DNA of 64,000 nt from CAVTAV01 sp963732795 (GCA_963732795.1 CAVTAV010000002.1:62001-126000), one strand, 5' to 3'; positions 18,268 to 29,741 are shown, counted from the stretch's first letter. Notes: generated by a model not told the origin, from the letters alone. Numbers and translations are program-made.

Positions 18268-18935
18268 TTGGCGATTACCCTTTACAGTTTCTGGCGGTCG
18301 TCGGCGGCCTATCGCGCCCGCATCGCGCTCGCGCTCAAGGGCCTGGAATACGACTATCGTATCCACCGACCTTAGCGACGACAGCCAGCGAGAAGGGGAC
18401 TACAGCGACCGTCAATCCGCAGCGCAAAGTGCCGACGCTGGTTCACGATGACTTCGTCCTGCCGCAAACCTTGTCGATCGTCGAATATCTGGAGGAGCAT
18501 CAAGCCGGAACCGACTCTCTTCCCGAAGGATCGGCAGCGACCGCGCCCTGTCTCGCGCGATGGCCGAGATGATCGCCTGCGATATCCATCCGCTGAACAA
18601 TTCCTCGGTCCTGAAATTCATGCGCCGGGATCTCGTGCGTCGAGAAATCCGCGCTGAGCACCTGGTATCATCACTGGCTGACGGAAGGCTTCACCGGGGT
18701 CGAGGGCTTGCTTGCCGCGGCATCAGAAATCCGGCCCGCTTCGCCTTCGGACAGCAGCCCGACGATTTTCGAGATTTTCCTCGTGCCGCAAATCGTGAAC
18801 GCCCGGATCTGGGAGTTCCCGCTCGATCCCTATCCGCGGATCGTCGCGATCGATGCGGCCTGCCGCGAGCTCGATGCCTTCACACAGACCGCCCCGCCCC
18901 GGCAGCCCGATGCGCCGCCGGGAGTCGAACTATAA
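18268..18935 (+). pseudogene. Zeta-class GST / maleylacetoacetate isomerase-like, multiply frameshifted
   Basis: Reading pieces from all three frames gives one GST: ITLYSFWRSSAAYRARIALA, TDLSDDSQREGDYS, VNPQRKVPTLVHDDFVLPQT, LSIVEYLEEH, AEMIACDIHPLNNSSVLKF, WYHHWLTEGFTGVEGLL, ending RELDAFTQTAPPRQPDA. The SSAAYR motif is the glutathione-binding signature of zeta GSTs, which isomerise maleylacetoacetate in tyrosine/homogentisate breakdown. Breaks lie near 18360, 18412, 18540 and 18655. It begins with a TTG after GAGGGAG, 14 bases behind the transporter. Either it is decayed or this stretch is badly sequenced; the sequence between the breaks looks well conserved, which favours error. Confidence 0.75.
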
Positions 18936-18950
18936 GGAGGGAGTTACATC

Positions 18951-20553
<1,603 letters not shown>

Positions 20554-20559
20554 TCGCTC

Positions 20560-21231
20560 ATGAATGTATCGGACGCCGTCGCAGCGCGGTTCTCGGCACG
20601 GGCCTTTCTCGACAAGCCCGTGCCGAAGGACCTCGTCGTCTCCATCCTCGACCGCGCCAAGCAGGCTCCGTCGGGCGGCAATCTCCAGCCCTGGCACGTC
20701 CATGTGCTGATGGGCGAGGCGCAGAAGAAGTTCTTGAGCCTCGTCGCCGATCGCCTGAAGGCGAACCCGATGGGCGAGGGGGGCGACTACGAGATCTACC
20801 CCGCGAACCTCTGGGAGCCTTACCGCACGCGGCGCTTTCGTTGCGGCGAGATGCTGTACGAATCGATCCAGATCCCGCGCGAGGACAAGCCCGGCCGATT
20901 GCGGCAGTTCGGCAACAACTTCCGCTTCTTCGGCGCGCCGGTCGGCCTGATCTTCGCCCTCGACCAAGGGCATGGGCCCGCCGCAATGGTCCGATGTCGG
21001 CATGTATATGCAGACCGTCATGCTGCTGGCGGTCGAGGAGGGGCTGGCGACCTGCCCGCAGGAATCCTGGTCGGTCATGCCGAAGACGATCAAGGAAGTG
21101 ACCGGAATCCCCGACAACTTCATCGTCTTCTCCGGCATGGCGATGGGATATCTGGACGAAGGCGCACCCCATCAACAAATGGCGCACCGAACGCGCGCCG
21201 CTTGGAAGAGTTCGCGACGTTTCACGAATAG
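20560..21231 (+). CDS. Nitroreductase family protein (frameshifted)
   Basis: The N-terminal part is VSDAVAARFSARAFLDKPVP with the FMN site QAPSGGNLQPWHVHVL. After GLIFALDQG the frame shifts (near 20970) to MGPPQWSDVGMYMQTVMLLA and SWSVMPKTIKEVTGIPDN, then twice more (near 21170 and 21208) before ending LEEFATFHE. The rebuilt protein is about 223 residues, a usual length for the NfnB/minimal nitroreductase type. It starts 6 bases after the esterase stop, so the two are probably cotranscribed. It reduces nitro or quinone-like groups; substrate unknown. It is not a close copy of the nitroreductase at 2149. Confidence 0.8.
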   Translation: MNVSDAVAARFSARAFLDKPVPKDLVVSILDRAKQAPSGGNLQPWHVHVLMGEAQKKFLSLVADRLKANPMGEGGDYEIYPANLWEPYRTRRFRCGEMLYESIQIPREDKPGRLRQFGNNFRFFGAPVGLIFALDQGHGPAAMVRCRHVYADRHAAGGRGGAGDLPAGILVGHAEDDQGSDRNPRQLHRLLRHGDGISGRRRTPSTNGAPNARRLEEFATFHE

Positions 21232-21247
21232 GCGGGCGTTGTGTGCC

Positions 21248-21373
21248 GAAGCGGCTCGGGCATCACCCCCACCTAACCTCCCCCATCAAGGGGGTGGAAT
21301 TGATGGAGGGCATCCTTAAGCCTTCCCCCTCGATGGGGGAAGGTTTGGATAGGGGTGATGGCGAGGCCGCTTC
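21248..21373. repeat. 126-bp nested palindromic repeat, copy B
   Basis: Same element as 8854-8979 but inverted, again exactly 126 bp from GAAGCGG to CCGCTTC. The inner hairpins CCCCCATCAAGGGGG and CCCCCTCGATGGGGG are kept although the bases between differ, which is what is expected if RNA or DNA folding is under selection. It separates the nitroreductase and cupin genes. Confidence 0.8.
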
Positions 21374-21408
21374 TGCCTGGCCGGACCATCTTTGCAAAGG
21401 AGCTCCGG

Positions 21409-21827
21409 ATGCGACTTAGCTCAACTCTTGCGGCCTTACGATCGCGTTGAGTGTCAGCTCTCCCGCTTGGGCGATCGAGCAGCAGGTTCTGCTGGAGACC
21501 GACCACACCATCATGGACGAGCCGATCGTCTATCCATCCGGCAAGGCCAACGTTACCGCCGTCATCGCGACGCTCGCGCCGGGTGAATCGACGAATTTGC
21601 ATACCCATGGCGTGCCGGCCTTCGGCTATATCCTCGATGGGGAGTTGACGGTCGATTACGGCGAGCGCGGCAAGCGTGTTTACCACACCGGTGATCGGTG
21701 ATGGAGGCGATCTCGGTCGCCCATAAAGGCACGAATGCGGGCTCCATCCCTGATGCGGATTCTCGTCGTGTTCATGGGTGTTGAGGGCAGGTCCAATTCG
21801 GTTCCCGTCGCGAGCGGCGGAAAATAG
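21409..21827 (+). CDS. Secreted cupin-domain protein (frameshifted)
   Basis: Rebuilt length is about 138 residues. ATG 21409 follows AAAGGAG and begins MRLSSTLAAL; a shift near 21455 joins TIALSVSSPAWAIEQQ, giving a full signal peptide ending in AWA. The single cupin core has the metal-binding histidines in STNLHTHGVPAFGYILDGEL. A shift near 21700 joins VMEAISVAHKGTNAGS and another near 21752 joins MRILVVFMGVEG. It is probably a small periplasmic metal-binding cupin; some relatives sit next to oxidoreductases. No catalytic function can be given. Confidence 0.75.
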
Positions 21828-21914
21828 CTTTTTCAACGCCGAGCGCGTTGCCTTGGCGCGGCGGCCCTGTCAAACTCCGCTGCTTCCGGGGAGCCAACAA
21901 CAAAAAGGCGTGTG

Positions 21915-23574
21915 ATGAACGTAGCCGAGGCCGCGGCCGAAGTCTTGAAGCGCGAGGGTGTGGAGACGCTTCTCGCCTATCCGCTCAATTCCCTGATCGA
22001 AGCGGCCGCCGCCGTGGATATCCGCACCATCGTCGTCCGCCAGGAACGCACCGGCATCCATATGGCCGACGCGATCAGCCGGATCACGTCGGGCGACAAG
22101 GTGGGCGTGTTCTGCATGCAGACGGGGCCGGGGACGGAGAATTCCTTCGGCGCGGTGGCCCAGGCCTATTCCGAGGCGGTGCCGCTTGGTCGTGATCCCC
22201 GGCGGCGCGCCGCGCGGAACGACCTGGGTCAGGCCCGCATTCAACGCCGCGCTCAATTTCCAGCATATCACCAAGGGCGCCGAGCAGGTGACGAACGCCG
22301 ACGATATCGTGCCGGCGCTGCGCCGCGCCTTCACCCAGGCGCGGAACGGTCGGCCGGGGCCGGTGCTGGTCGAGATCCCGCAGGACATGTGGACGGCGGA
22401 GCTGACCGGGCCGGTCGATTACAAGCCGGCCCGCCGGGCGCTTTCCGCGCCGGACGAGAACGCGGTCGATGCCGCCGCCGCGACGCTTGCTTCTCGCCGA
22501 GCGGCCGCTGATCTATGCCGGGCAGGGCGTGCATTACGCCAAGGCCTGGCCCGAGCTCAAGCGCCTTGCCGAGCTATCTGGAAGCGCCGGTGACGACGAG
22601 CCTCGAAGGCAAGAGCGCGTTTCCGGAGAACCATCCGCTGTCTTTGGGATCGGGCGGCGTGGCGATGCCGCTGCCGGTGTTCCGCCATGTGCGGGATGCG
22701 GACGTGGTGTTCGGCGTCGGGCGCGAGCTTCTCGGCGACGCCGTTCGGGATTCAGTTTCCGGTCGAGCACAAGGTGTTCATCCACAACACCGTCGATCCC
22801 GATGGACATCAACAAGAACATCCCGGCCGAGCATGCGCTGCTCGGCGATTCCAAGCTCGCCCTGAAGATGCTCGGCGACGCGATCCACGACCGGCTGAAC
22901 GGGAGGCCGCGCGGCCGGCAGCCGCGAGGTCGCCGCGCGGATCGAGCAGCAGCGCGAGGAATGGCTCAAGGACTGGACGCCGCGGCTGACCAGCGACGGC
23001 ACGCCCTTGTCGCCCTATCGCGTGATCGCGGAGCTGATGCGCGCCGTCGATATCGAGAACACCATCATCACCCATGATGCCGGCAGCCCGCGCGACGAGC
23101 TGTCGCCGTTTTGGACATGCACCGCGCCGTTGAGCTATATCGGCTGGGGCAAGTCCACGCAGCTCGGTTACGGCCTCGGCCTTGCGATGGGCGCGAAGCT
23201 CGCCGCGCCGGAGAAGCTCTGCATCAATGTCTGGGGCGACGCCGCGATCGGCATGACCGGCATGGATTTCGAGACCGCCGTGCGCTGCAACATCCCGATC
23301 CTCTCCATCCTGTTCAACAATTTCGCGATGGCGATGGAATTCCCGGTCATGGGCGTCTCGCGCGAGAAATTCCACTCGACGGATATTTCCGGCAACTACG
23401 CCGATTTCGCCAAGGCCCTCGGCGGCTATGGCGAGCGGGTAACGTCGCCCGCCGACATCGTCTCCGGCGTTACAGCGCGGCATCGACGCGACCTTGGAGG
23501 GTCGGCCGGCGCTGCTGGAGTTCATCACCACCCAGGACAAGATCTATTCGACCTTCAAGCACGGGTATCACTGA
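21915..23574 (+). CDS. Thiamine diphosphate-dependent enzyme, acetolactate synthase-like (multiply frameshifted)
   Basis: Rebuilt, this is a ~550-residue ThDP enzyme. The N-terminal pyrimidine-binding domain begins MNVAEAAAEVLKREGVETLL and contains the activating Glu in VVRQERTGIHMADA. A central domain follows (GRPGPVLVEIPQDMW), then the pyrophosphate domain with WGDAAIGMTGMDFETAV and the closing ILFNN. The usual GDG is GDA here. Frame changes are needed near 22185, 22490, 22575, 22745, 22800, 22915 and 23465, the densest cluster in the window. The enzyme would cleave or join C-C bonds next to a carbonyl; which one is unclear. It precedes the membrane protein and the SDR-GST-GST set. Confidence 0.75.
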
Positions 23575-23605
23575 GCCGTTCTGACGTTTGTCGCCCGAGG
23601 GGGGG

Positions 23606-23992
23606 ATGGCGATGTCCGAATTTGAAATTCACCAACTCGTCATTGAATCGCGGTGGGAATTCGCCGTCCCGACGCTTGCGCTCGTGTTCGTTTCCATGGG
23701 GTTCATGGCCGTCGGAATTTGGCGACCGGGAGGTTTGGACAGGCTCAGCGTAAGGCTGCTGCAACTGACCTATCTGGTCCTCGCGGCGTTCCTGTCCATT
23801 CGGGGCTATGCGGCGGTTCTGAGAGCGATCAAGCTCACGGCAGTCTTGAGAGAGACCATCCCGAATATGCAGTTCGACTATATGAATCCGGCGGTGCAAA
23901 CCCCGACCCTGGTCCTTCGGCTGGGCGCGCTCGTCCTATTGCTCGTCGTGACGCTGTTCCTGCTCAACCGCGCCGTCAGGTCGGACGCCTGA
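23606..23992 (+). CDS. Small three-helix membrane protein, unknown
   Basis: 128 residues. Hydrophobic segments are FAVPTLALVFVSMGFMAVGI, LQLTYLVLAAFLSIRGYAAV and LVLRLGALVLLLVVTLFLL. A GAGG-rich site precedes ATG 23606; ATG 23612 is an equally possible start. No known family recognised. It stands alone between the ThDP enzyme and the SDR, in the same direction, with gaps of 32 and ~158 bases. Confidence 0.65.
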   Translation: MAMSEFEIHQLVIESRWEFAVPTLALVFVSMGFMAVGIWRPGGLDRLSVRLLQLTYLVLAAFLSIRGYAAVLRAIKLTAVLRETIPNMQFDYMNPAVQTPTLVLRLGALVLLLVVTLFLLNRAVRSDA

Positions 23993-24149
23993 CCGGGAGC
24001 AAATCCGTCGCCAAGGTCTTTCGCGCAAAAAGAGTGAAAGCGACGTTTACCATGACTTGTTTCCCGCCGCCCGGCCTCGTATGAATGAAGGCGGAAAGAA
24101 CGATAGGGTTGGCCGAACGGCCATTTTTCGGCAATCGGGGGATACTGAC

Positions 24150-24981
24150 GTGAAAATAGCGGATCTATTTAAGGTTGAGGGATATGGCGTTGTGGTCACG
24201 GGAGGGGCGAGCGGCCTCGGGCTCGGATTTACCGAGGCCATGGCCGCGAACGGCGCCCGCGTCACCATGCTCGACGTCAACCAGAAGCGTATCGACGACG
24301 AGGTGGACCGGCTCACCGGCGAAGGGCTCTATGTCGAGGGCAGCGGTGGTCGATGTCAGCGACCATGCGGCGCTGGATGCGGCCGTCGATGCGGCGGCGG
24401 CGAAATATGGCCGGCTCGACGTGGTGTTCGCCAATGCCGGCATCGATCCCGGGCCCGGATTCGTCGAGGGCTGGCTGTTTCACGAGCGCAAGCGCAACGA
24501 GGCGGGCGCTCTGGAGAACTACACCGACGAGCGCTGGCAGCGGGTGATCGATGTCAATCTGACCGGCGTCTTCGCAACCATGCGGGCGGCGGCGCGGCAT
24601 ATGAAGCCGCAGCGCTCCGGCCGCATCATTGTCACCACGTCCATGGCCGCCACCCATATCGAGCCGTCGATCGGCGCGGCCTATATGGTGACCAAGGCGG
24701 GCGCGGCGCATCTGACGCGCAACGCCGCGCTGGAGCTCGCAGCCTACAACATCACCGTGAACGCGATTGCCCCGGGCTTCATCATCACCAATATCGGCGG
24801 CGGGCACGGGAAGAACCCCGAGGTGCAGAAGGAGATCTCCAAGCACGTGCCCGCGCATCGGGTCGGGTTCCCGGACGACTTGAAGGGCCTCGCCCTGTTT
24901 CTCGCCTCGCCCTGCTCGTCCTATATCACCGGACAGCAGATCGGCATCGACGGCGGATGGTCGGTGGGGCAGGCCGACTAG
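24150..24981 (+). CDS. SDR family oxidoreductase (frameshifted), LigD-like position
   Basis: GTG 24150 follows GGGGATA and begins VKIADLFKVEGYGVVVTGG with the cofactor motif TGGASGLGLGFTEAMAANG. A one-base shift near 24345 leads into VVDVSDHAALDAAV, FANAGIDPGPGF, the catalytic Ser in IIVTTSMAATH and the Tyr/Lys in AYMVTKAGA, ending GQQIGIDGGW. About 276 residues with an insert after the NAG motif. It is followed after 23 bases by two GSTs. In sphingomonads, the C-alpha dehydrogenase LigD precedes the beta-etherases LigF/LigE, so this SDR may oxidise a benzylic alcohol before GST attack (inference by layout). Confidence 0.83.
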
Positions 24982-25004
24982 AGTTTGCGAAGGGGGACGC
25001 AGCG

Positions 25005-25796
25005 ATGGCGGTCGAGCTCTATTACTTCCAGCCGCTCGGCACCAATTCCGGCCGGGTCTATCTGACGCTTCTCGAAAAGGGGGTGCCCTTCATCGAGCGC
25101 GAGCTGGACGGGCGGGAATTCGAGCATCTTCAGCCGGCCTATCTCAAGATCAATCCCAAGGGTCAGGTGCCGTGTCTCGTGCATGACGGCTCGGCGCTGA
25201 CCGAGGGCATGACGATCAACGAATATATCGACGAGGCCTTCGACGGCCCGCCGCTGCGCCCGGCCGATTTGCGCGAGCGCTGGCGGATGCGGGTGTGGTG
25301 CCGCTATGCGGAGGTCGATCTCGGCCGGTCGCTGATGATGATCAATTGGAACCGGATCGTGCCGACCTTCATCGGCGCGCGCGACATGAAGGAGGTCGAG
25401 CAAATCCTCGAAACCGTGCCCGATCCCGACCGGCGGCGCTCCTGGCGGGCGGCTTTCACCCAGACGACGCCGCAAGCCGAGATCGACGAGTCTCACCGTC
25501 GGGCGAAAGAGGGAGCCCAGCGGGTAGAGAAACTGTTGAGCGCTCAGCCTTGGTTCGCCGGCTCGACCTATTCCCTGGCCGATATCGATTTCTTCAATTT
25601 CTGCGGCTTCGTCGCGCGTTGGATGCCGGAACTCATCAACGAGCAGGCGACTCCCGCGACCGTCGCCTGGCTCGCCAAGATGGAGGAGCGCCCGGCGGTG
25701 AAGGAGATGCGCAAGCGCACCAAAGGCTTCCGCACTCAGCCGGCGAGCGAGCAGCAGCAACAACAGCAGCAGGCGAATGCGGGGAGGGACCGATGA
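25005..25796 (+). CDS. GST family protein, beta-etherase (LigF)-like architecture
   Basis: 263 residues. The thioredoxin-fold half is VELYYFQPLGTNSGRVYLTL with INPKGQVPCLVHDGSALTEG, and the helical half has RVWCRYAEVD, WFAGSTYSLADIDFFNFCGF and MEERPAVKEMRKRTKGF. The long length (typical GSTs are ~210), a large insert (VEQILETVPDPDRRRSWRAA) and the ending resemble LigF-type beta-etherases of lignin breakdown, which cut aryl ether bonds with glutathione. AGGGGGAC precedes ATG 25005. An unusual run of seven glutamines lies near the C-terminus. The stop overlaps the next start (ATGA), so the two GSTs are coupled. Etherase activity is inferred. Confidence 0.85.
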   Translation: MAVELYYFQPLGTNSGRVYLTLLEKGVPFIERELDGREFEHLQPAYLKINPKGQVPCLVHDGSALTEGMTINEYIDEAFDGPPLRPADLRERWRMRVWCRYAEVDLGRSLMMINWNRIVPTFIGARDMKEVEQILETVPDPDRRRSWRAAFTQTTPQAEIDESHRRAKEGAQRVEKLLSAQPWFAGSTYSLADIDFFNFCGFVARWMPELINEQATPATVAWLAKMEERPAVKEMRKRTKGFRTQPASEQQQQQQQANAGRDR

Positions 25797-26560
25797 TCGA
25801 GCTCTATCATTGGGAACCGAACGGCGCCTCCGGCCGGGTGATGATCTGCCTGAAGGAGAAGGGCATCGATTTCACCGGCCATTACATCGATGTCCTGGCC
25901 TTCCAGCAGCATGCGAGCCCGTTCCTGGCGCTGCATAAAACGGGTGAGGTTCCGGTGCTGGTGCGCGACGGGGAGGCGTATTGGGAATCGAGCTATGTCT
26001 GCGAATATCTCGACGAGGCCTTTGCCGATAACCCTTTGATGCCGAAGGAGCCTTTGGCGCGGTGGGAAGTCCGGGCCTGGCAGAAATATGTCGACGATTT
26101 CGTCGCCTCCTCGGTCAGCGATCTCGCCTGGGCCGCCTATGGCGAGTCCGCCTTGAAGGGCAGGGACCACGCCGAGATCGAAGCGGCCGTCGGGCGCATC
26201 CCGATGAAGGAGCGCCGGGACGTCTGGCAGGCCGCGCTCGCCGGCTTGAGCGAGACGCAGCTCTCGGCCTCGCGCGAGCGGATCAGGAAGGCGGTCGAAA
26301 AGATGGAGGCGGATCTCGATCCGTCGGGCTGGCTCGCCGGCGGCGCGTTCTCCCTGGCCGATATCGCAGCCTTTCCCTTCGTCAACTATCTGCCGCGTCT
26401 CGCGTCCGAGATCGTGAACGAGGCGGAGTCGCCGCGCACTCTTGCCTGGGTCCAGCGCGTTGCCGAAAGACCGGCGGTCAAATCCGCCCTCGCCATGGCC
26501 CGCACGGCCGATCCCTTCACGACCGCCGCGCCCGGCCCGGAGCATGTCCGCTGGGGTTGA
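25793..26560 (+). CDS. GST family protein, second beta-etherase-like paralogue
   Basis: 255 residues and the same layout as the previous gene: IELYHWEPNGASGRVMICLK, HKTGEVPVLVRDGEAYWESS, RAWQKYVDDFVASSVSD, then GWLAGGAFSLADIAAFPFVN and AERPAVKSALAM. The pair diverges from each other yet shares the long insert between the two domains (AVGRIPMKERRDVWQ here), so they may form a heterodimer or act on opposite stereoisomers, as LigE/LigF and their partners do (inference). It ends the plus-strand run; a bidirectional hairpin follows. Confidence 0.85.
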   Translation: MIELYHWEPNGASGRVMICLKEKGIDFTGHYIDVLAFQQHASPFLALHKTGEVPVLVRDGEAYWESSYVCEYLDEAFADNPLMPKEPLARWEVRAWQKYVDDFVASSVSDLAWAAYGESALKGRDHAEIEAAVGRIPMKERRDVWQAALAGLSETQLSASRERIRKAVEKMEADLDPSGWLAGGAFSLADIAAFPFVNYLPRLASEIVNEAESPRTLAWVQRVAERPAVKSALAMARTADPFTTAAPGPEHVRWG

Positions 26561-26596
26561 TCCCCGTCCTTCGAGAGGCATAAACGCAAGAAGAAA

Positions 26597-26623
26597 GGGC
26601 CGCATCCTTGTCGGATACGGCCC
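26597..26623. terminator. Hairpin terminator between convergent genes
   Basis: GGGCCGCATCC and GGATACGGCCC pair with one mismatch around a five-base loop. On the minus strand it is followed by a T-rich run (CTTTCTTCTT), so it mainly serves the TonB receptor gene, and it can also stop the GST operon. Its stem is nearly the same as that of the terminator at 30094-30128. Confidence 0.7.
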
Positions 26624-26657
26624 TGGGAGTTTCTGATTTCTAGATCAGGATGAACAT

Positions 26658-29600
26658 CTAGAAGTTTGCGCGGGCACCGAAACGGAACATGCGCCCGAGC
26701 CGATCGTAATAGTTTGCGCTGCCGATCGCCGGTGGATCGCGGTCGAACAGATTGTTGACCGACAAGAAGAGCTGCAGATCGCTGTTGTCACCCATAATCT
26801 GCCGGAACGTGTATGACAGGTTCAGGCTGTAGATCTGATAGAACCCGAGGTGGTTGGTGCTATAGGTCGTGTAAGCGGGATCGTTATAGTTCGGGTCACC
26901 AGGCTCGGCACCCATGTAATTAAACGTGCCCGAGCTGATGTAGCGTCCCTGCACCGTGCCGCTCCAGGGGCCATGGTTATAGGTCACCGATAGGTTGCCG
27001 GTCCAGTTCGGTTCGGACTGGAAATCCGGAAGGAACAGAGCGCCTGTGCCCGTCTGCCCCTTGATCTCCGTCGGAGTGCCGCCGAGGGCCGTCACCACCA
27101 CCTGCTTGAAGGTCTTGGAACCAAGAAGCCGGACATTGATGCTGTCCATGTTGGCGAACTGGTGATTGTAGCTCAGTGAAATGTCGATACCCGACACCTT
27201 GTAGGAGGCTGCATTGTAGGAGCCTTCGTAGAGGTTCAGGAACTGCCAGTTCGCAGGATCCGGATCACGCGGCGTGACCCAATCCACGGTACCCAGGTCC
27301 GTCGTGCAGGTATCCGCGTCGACCATCCGGCATTGCGCCAAAAGGGCGCTCTGCTGGCCGCCGGCCGGGGTAACGCCATTCTTCAGACTGATGTGGTAGT
27401 AGTCGGCCGCGAACTGGAGACCCTCCAGAGCCCCGCCCGGCTGCAACACGATGCCGGCGGTCGTGGTATCGGACTTCTCCGGTTTGACGTTCGGATTGCC
27501 CCGCAGATAAATCGTACATCCCGAGGGCGATCCGGGGCAGAAGAAGAACGAGAACAGGCTGCCGGGCGAGACCGGGATGTTCTGGCCGTAATACAGTTCG
27601 CGGAAGTTGCCGGCGCGGGAGTCACGCGACTGGCTGCCCCGGATCCGCAACCAGCTCGTCACGTCCCAGACGCCACTGACCTTCCAGGTCGCCAAACCGT
27701 GATTGGCTGTCTGGAAGATCGGGCCTTGACCGACATTGTGATAGTGCGAGTAGCGGACGGCTCCATCGAACTCGACGTTCTGGGCTAACGGCACATCTTT
27801 CAGCACGGGCACGTTGATTTCGCCGTAGGTCTCCCACACGTTGACTTTACCCGCGAAGCTTTCTCCGTATTGGATGTTATAGTCCGTCTGGAAGGGACCG
27901 GTGCCTGCCGATTGGTTCAGGTTCTTGATGTTCTCCCAGCGATATTCGCCGCCGACGGCTACACCCACCGGCCCGGCGCCGAAGCCCTTGAACAAATCGC
28001 CGGTGACGTTGGCCGCGGCCACCGTCTGGTTGACGATTTCCTCTTCCTGCAGATAGCCAAAGGCGTAGGCATTGGCGTCGGCCGGAATGGCGCCTGTGCC
28101 GAACGGATTGAGCGGTACGCAGCCCATCGCAAGCGCAGGATCATAAGCTCCGTATAAGCCGAAAGCCCCAGGTGCTGCCGAGGGGTCTCCGCGCGTAACA
28201 CGGCAGATGGGATCGGCGGAGGTGTTCAGACCGGAGGTGGGATCGCCCGGCGTGTTGTATGGGAACACCGCGTCCAGGGCGAGGTTCATAGCCACCTGAC
28301 GCGGGTTGGCCCAGGTGTTCTGGAAACGATCGGTGTGGCCATGGGACACGTAGGCGTCCCAGGTCCAGGACGTGTCGCCAATACCGCCGTTAAGATCGCC
28401 CACGATGCTCCACACTGTCGTATCGAAGGTCGAATGGGAGTCGAGCTGGGCGCTCCAGTCCTTGTTAAAGCGGGCCGAGGGCGGTGCGAAGGGGTTCAAG
28501 GGGGAATTGATGGCCTGGCTGTTGGCCTGGGCGGCAATCAACTCCGGGTGACCGAAAAGATACGCGTTGTCGGCGAAGATCGAATGATTGGTGGTCGTGG
28601 TCGCCTGCGTGGTTGGATTGTCCGTATTGATCTTGGCGTATTCGCCATCAAGGCCAAAATTGATGCTGTCGGTGACGTCATAGTCGAAATGACCATGGAA
28701 CGTCTTGCGCTCGGTCTCGCCGATCAGGTTGGTGTAGTGAGAGTTCAACAGGCCGTCACCGCCGACGGCTCCGCCGGCGTTGCTCGTGCTGATGTTGCCG
28801 GCGACGTCCGTGCCAAGCGCGAAAGGCACAATCCCCGTACCATCGGCGGTCACGCCGTCGGCGTTCGCGGTAACAGCGTTGTTCCAGAACACGCCGTTTA
28901 CGCTTATGCCGTTGTAGCGCCGGTTGCTCTCCAGGACCTGCGAGGGAAGGCTCGGGTCGGCGCCATTATTGGCGAGGAAACCCACATTGTCCTGGCACCA
29001 CTGACGCGCGGTTTCGCAACCGATCGCATCTTGCTTTTGGTATTCGCCGCCGATGACCAGATGGCCCCGGCCGCCGAGCAGGCTGGTTCCGGCGGCTGCG
29101 CCGATATGGAGGGAATCGCCGTCTCCATGGGTGCTGACGCCATAGTCGGCATCAATCTTTGCGCCTTCCAGCGTCTTGTTCAGGACGATGTTATTGACGC
29201 CCGAAACGGCGCCCGATCCGTATGCGGCCGAAGCGCCGCCGGTCACCACGTCCATCCGCTGTAGGAGGACGGTTGGAATGACGTTCAGGTCGACGCTATC
29301 GCCCTGGTTGGTCGGCACGTGGCGACGACCGTCGACCAGGGTCAATGTGCGCGACCCGAAGAACGGGTTGATGCCGCGCAAATTGGCGATGGTCGATCCG
29401 GCGAAGAAGTTCGAATTGCCGGTGGATTGCGGCGTGAAGCTGGAGACGTTCTGCGGCAACTGCGTCATGGCGTCGCCGAGGTTCACAATGCCGAGATTCT
29501 GAAGATAGCTGCTGTCGACGACGGTCGTCGGGTTCGGGCTTTCGAAATCCGTGGCGCGCTTAATGCGCGATCCAGTAATGACGATTTCGGGTGTCGGTGC

Positions 29601-29741
29601 GGCTGATTGACTGTCGGCGGCGAATGCAACGGGCCCCGTCGCAACGCTGAACCCGGTCGCGAGCGCGAGGGCGCTGGCGGTCAGCAAATAGCGCTTAGCG
29701 TTTTTAGACGAGCTAACGGATCGTGCCCTGTTTTGGGACAT
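26658..29741 (-). CDS. TonB-dependent outer membrane receptor (paralogue 1)
   Basis: 1027 residues. A signal peptide (LLTASALALATGFSVATG to AFAADSQ) is followed by the plug domain (EIVITGSRIKR, LGDAMTQLPQNVSSF, LRGINPFFGSRTLTLVDGRR, VVTGGASAAYGSGAVSGVNN) and a long 22-strand barrel that ends with the aromatic FRFGARANF. ATG 29741 has GGGAGAACC just upstream, so the longer reading to 29888 is not used. It belongs to the large class of receptors in which plug and barrel suit carbohydrates or other bulky organics rather than classical siderophores. It is the tandem paralogue of the gene at 30167. The substrate is unknown. Confidence 0.92.
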   Translation of the reverse strand: MSQNRARSVSSSKNAKRYLLTASALALATGFSVATGPVAFAADSQSAAPTPEIVITGSRIKRATDFESPNPTTVVDSSYLQNLGIVNLGDAMTQLPQNVSSFTPQSTGNSNFFAGSTIANLRGINPFFGSRTLTLVDGRRHVPTNQGDSVDLNVIPTVLLQRMDVVTGGASAAYGSGAVSGVNNIVLNKTLEGAKIDADYGVSTHGDGDSLHIGAAAGTSLLGGRGHLVIGGEYQKQDAIGCETARQWCQDNVGFLANNGADPSLPSQVLESNRRYNGISVNGVFWNNAVTANADGVTADGTGIVPFALGTDVAGNISTSNAGGAVGGDGLLNSHYTNLIGETERKTFHGHFDYDVTDSINFGLDGEYAKINTDNPTTQATTTTNHSIFADNAYLFGHPELIAAQANSQAINSPLNPFAPPSARFNKDWSAQLDSHSTFDTTVWSIVGDLNGGIGDTSWTWDAYVSHGHTDRFQNTWANPRQVAMNLALDAVFPYNTPGDPTSGLNTSADPICRVTRGDPSAAPGAFGLYGAYDPALAMGCVPLNPFGTGAIPADANAYAFGYLQEEEIVNQTVAAANVTGDLFKGFGAGPVGVAVGGEYRWENIKNLNQSAGTGPFQTDYNIQYGESFAGKVNVWETYGEINVPVLKDVPLAQNVEFDGAVRYSHYHNVGQGPIFQTANHGLATWKVSGVWDVTSWLRIRGSQSRDSRAGNFRELYYGQNIPVSPGSLFSFFFCPGSPSGCTIYLRGNPNVKPEKSDTTTAGIVLQPGGALEGLQFAADYYHISLKNGVTPAGGQQSALLAQCRMVDADTCTTDLGTVDWVTPRDPDPANWQFLNLYEGSYNAASYKVSGIDISLSYNHQFANMDSINVRLLGSKTFKQVVVTALGGTPTEIKGQTGTGALFLPDFQSEPNWTGNLSVTYNHGPWSGTVQGRYISSGTFNYMGAEPGDPNYNDPAYTTYSTNHLGFYQIYSLNLSYTFRQIMGDNSDLQLFLSVNNLFDRDPPAIGSANYYDRLGRMFRFGARANF

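Noticed and set aside
25745..25780. CAG/CAA tract as a separate tandem repeat element or CRISPR
   Set aside because: It is a coding glutamine run inside the GST, without spacers.
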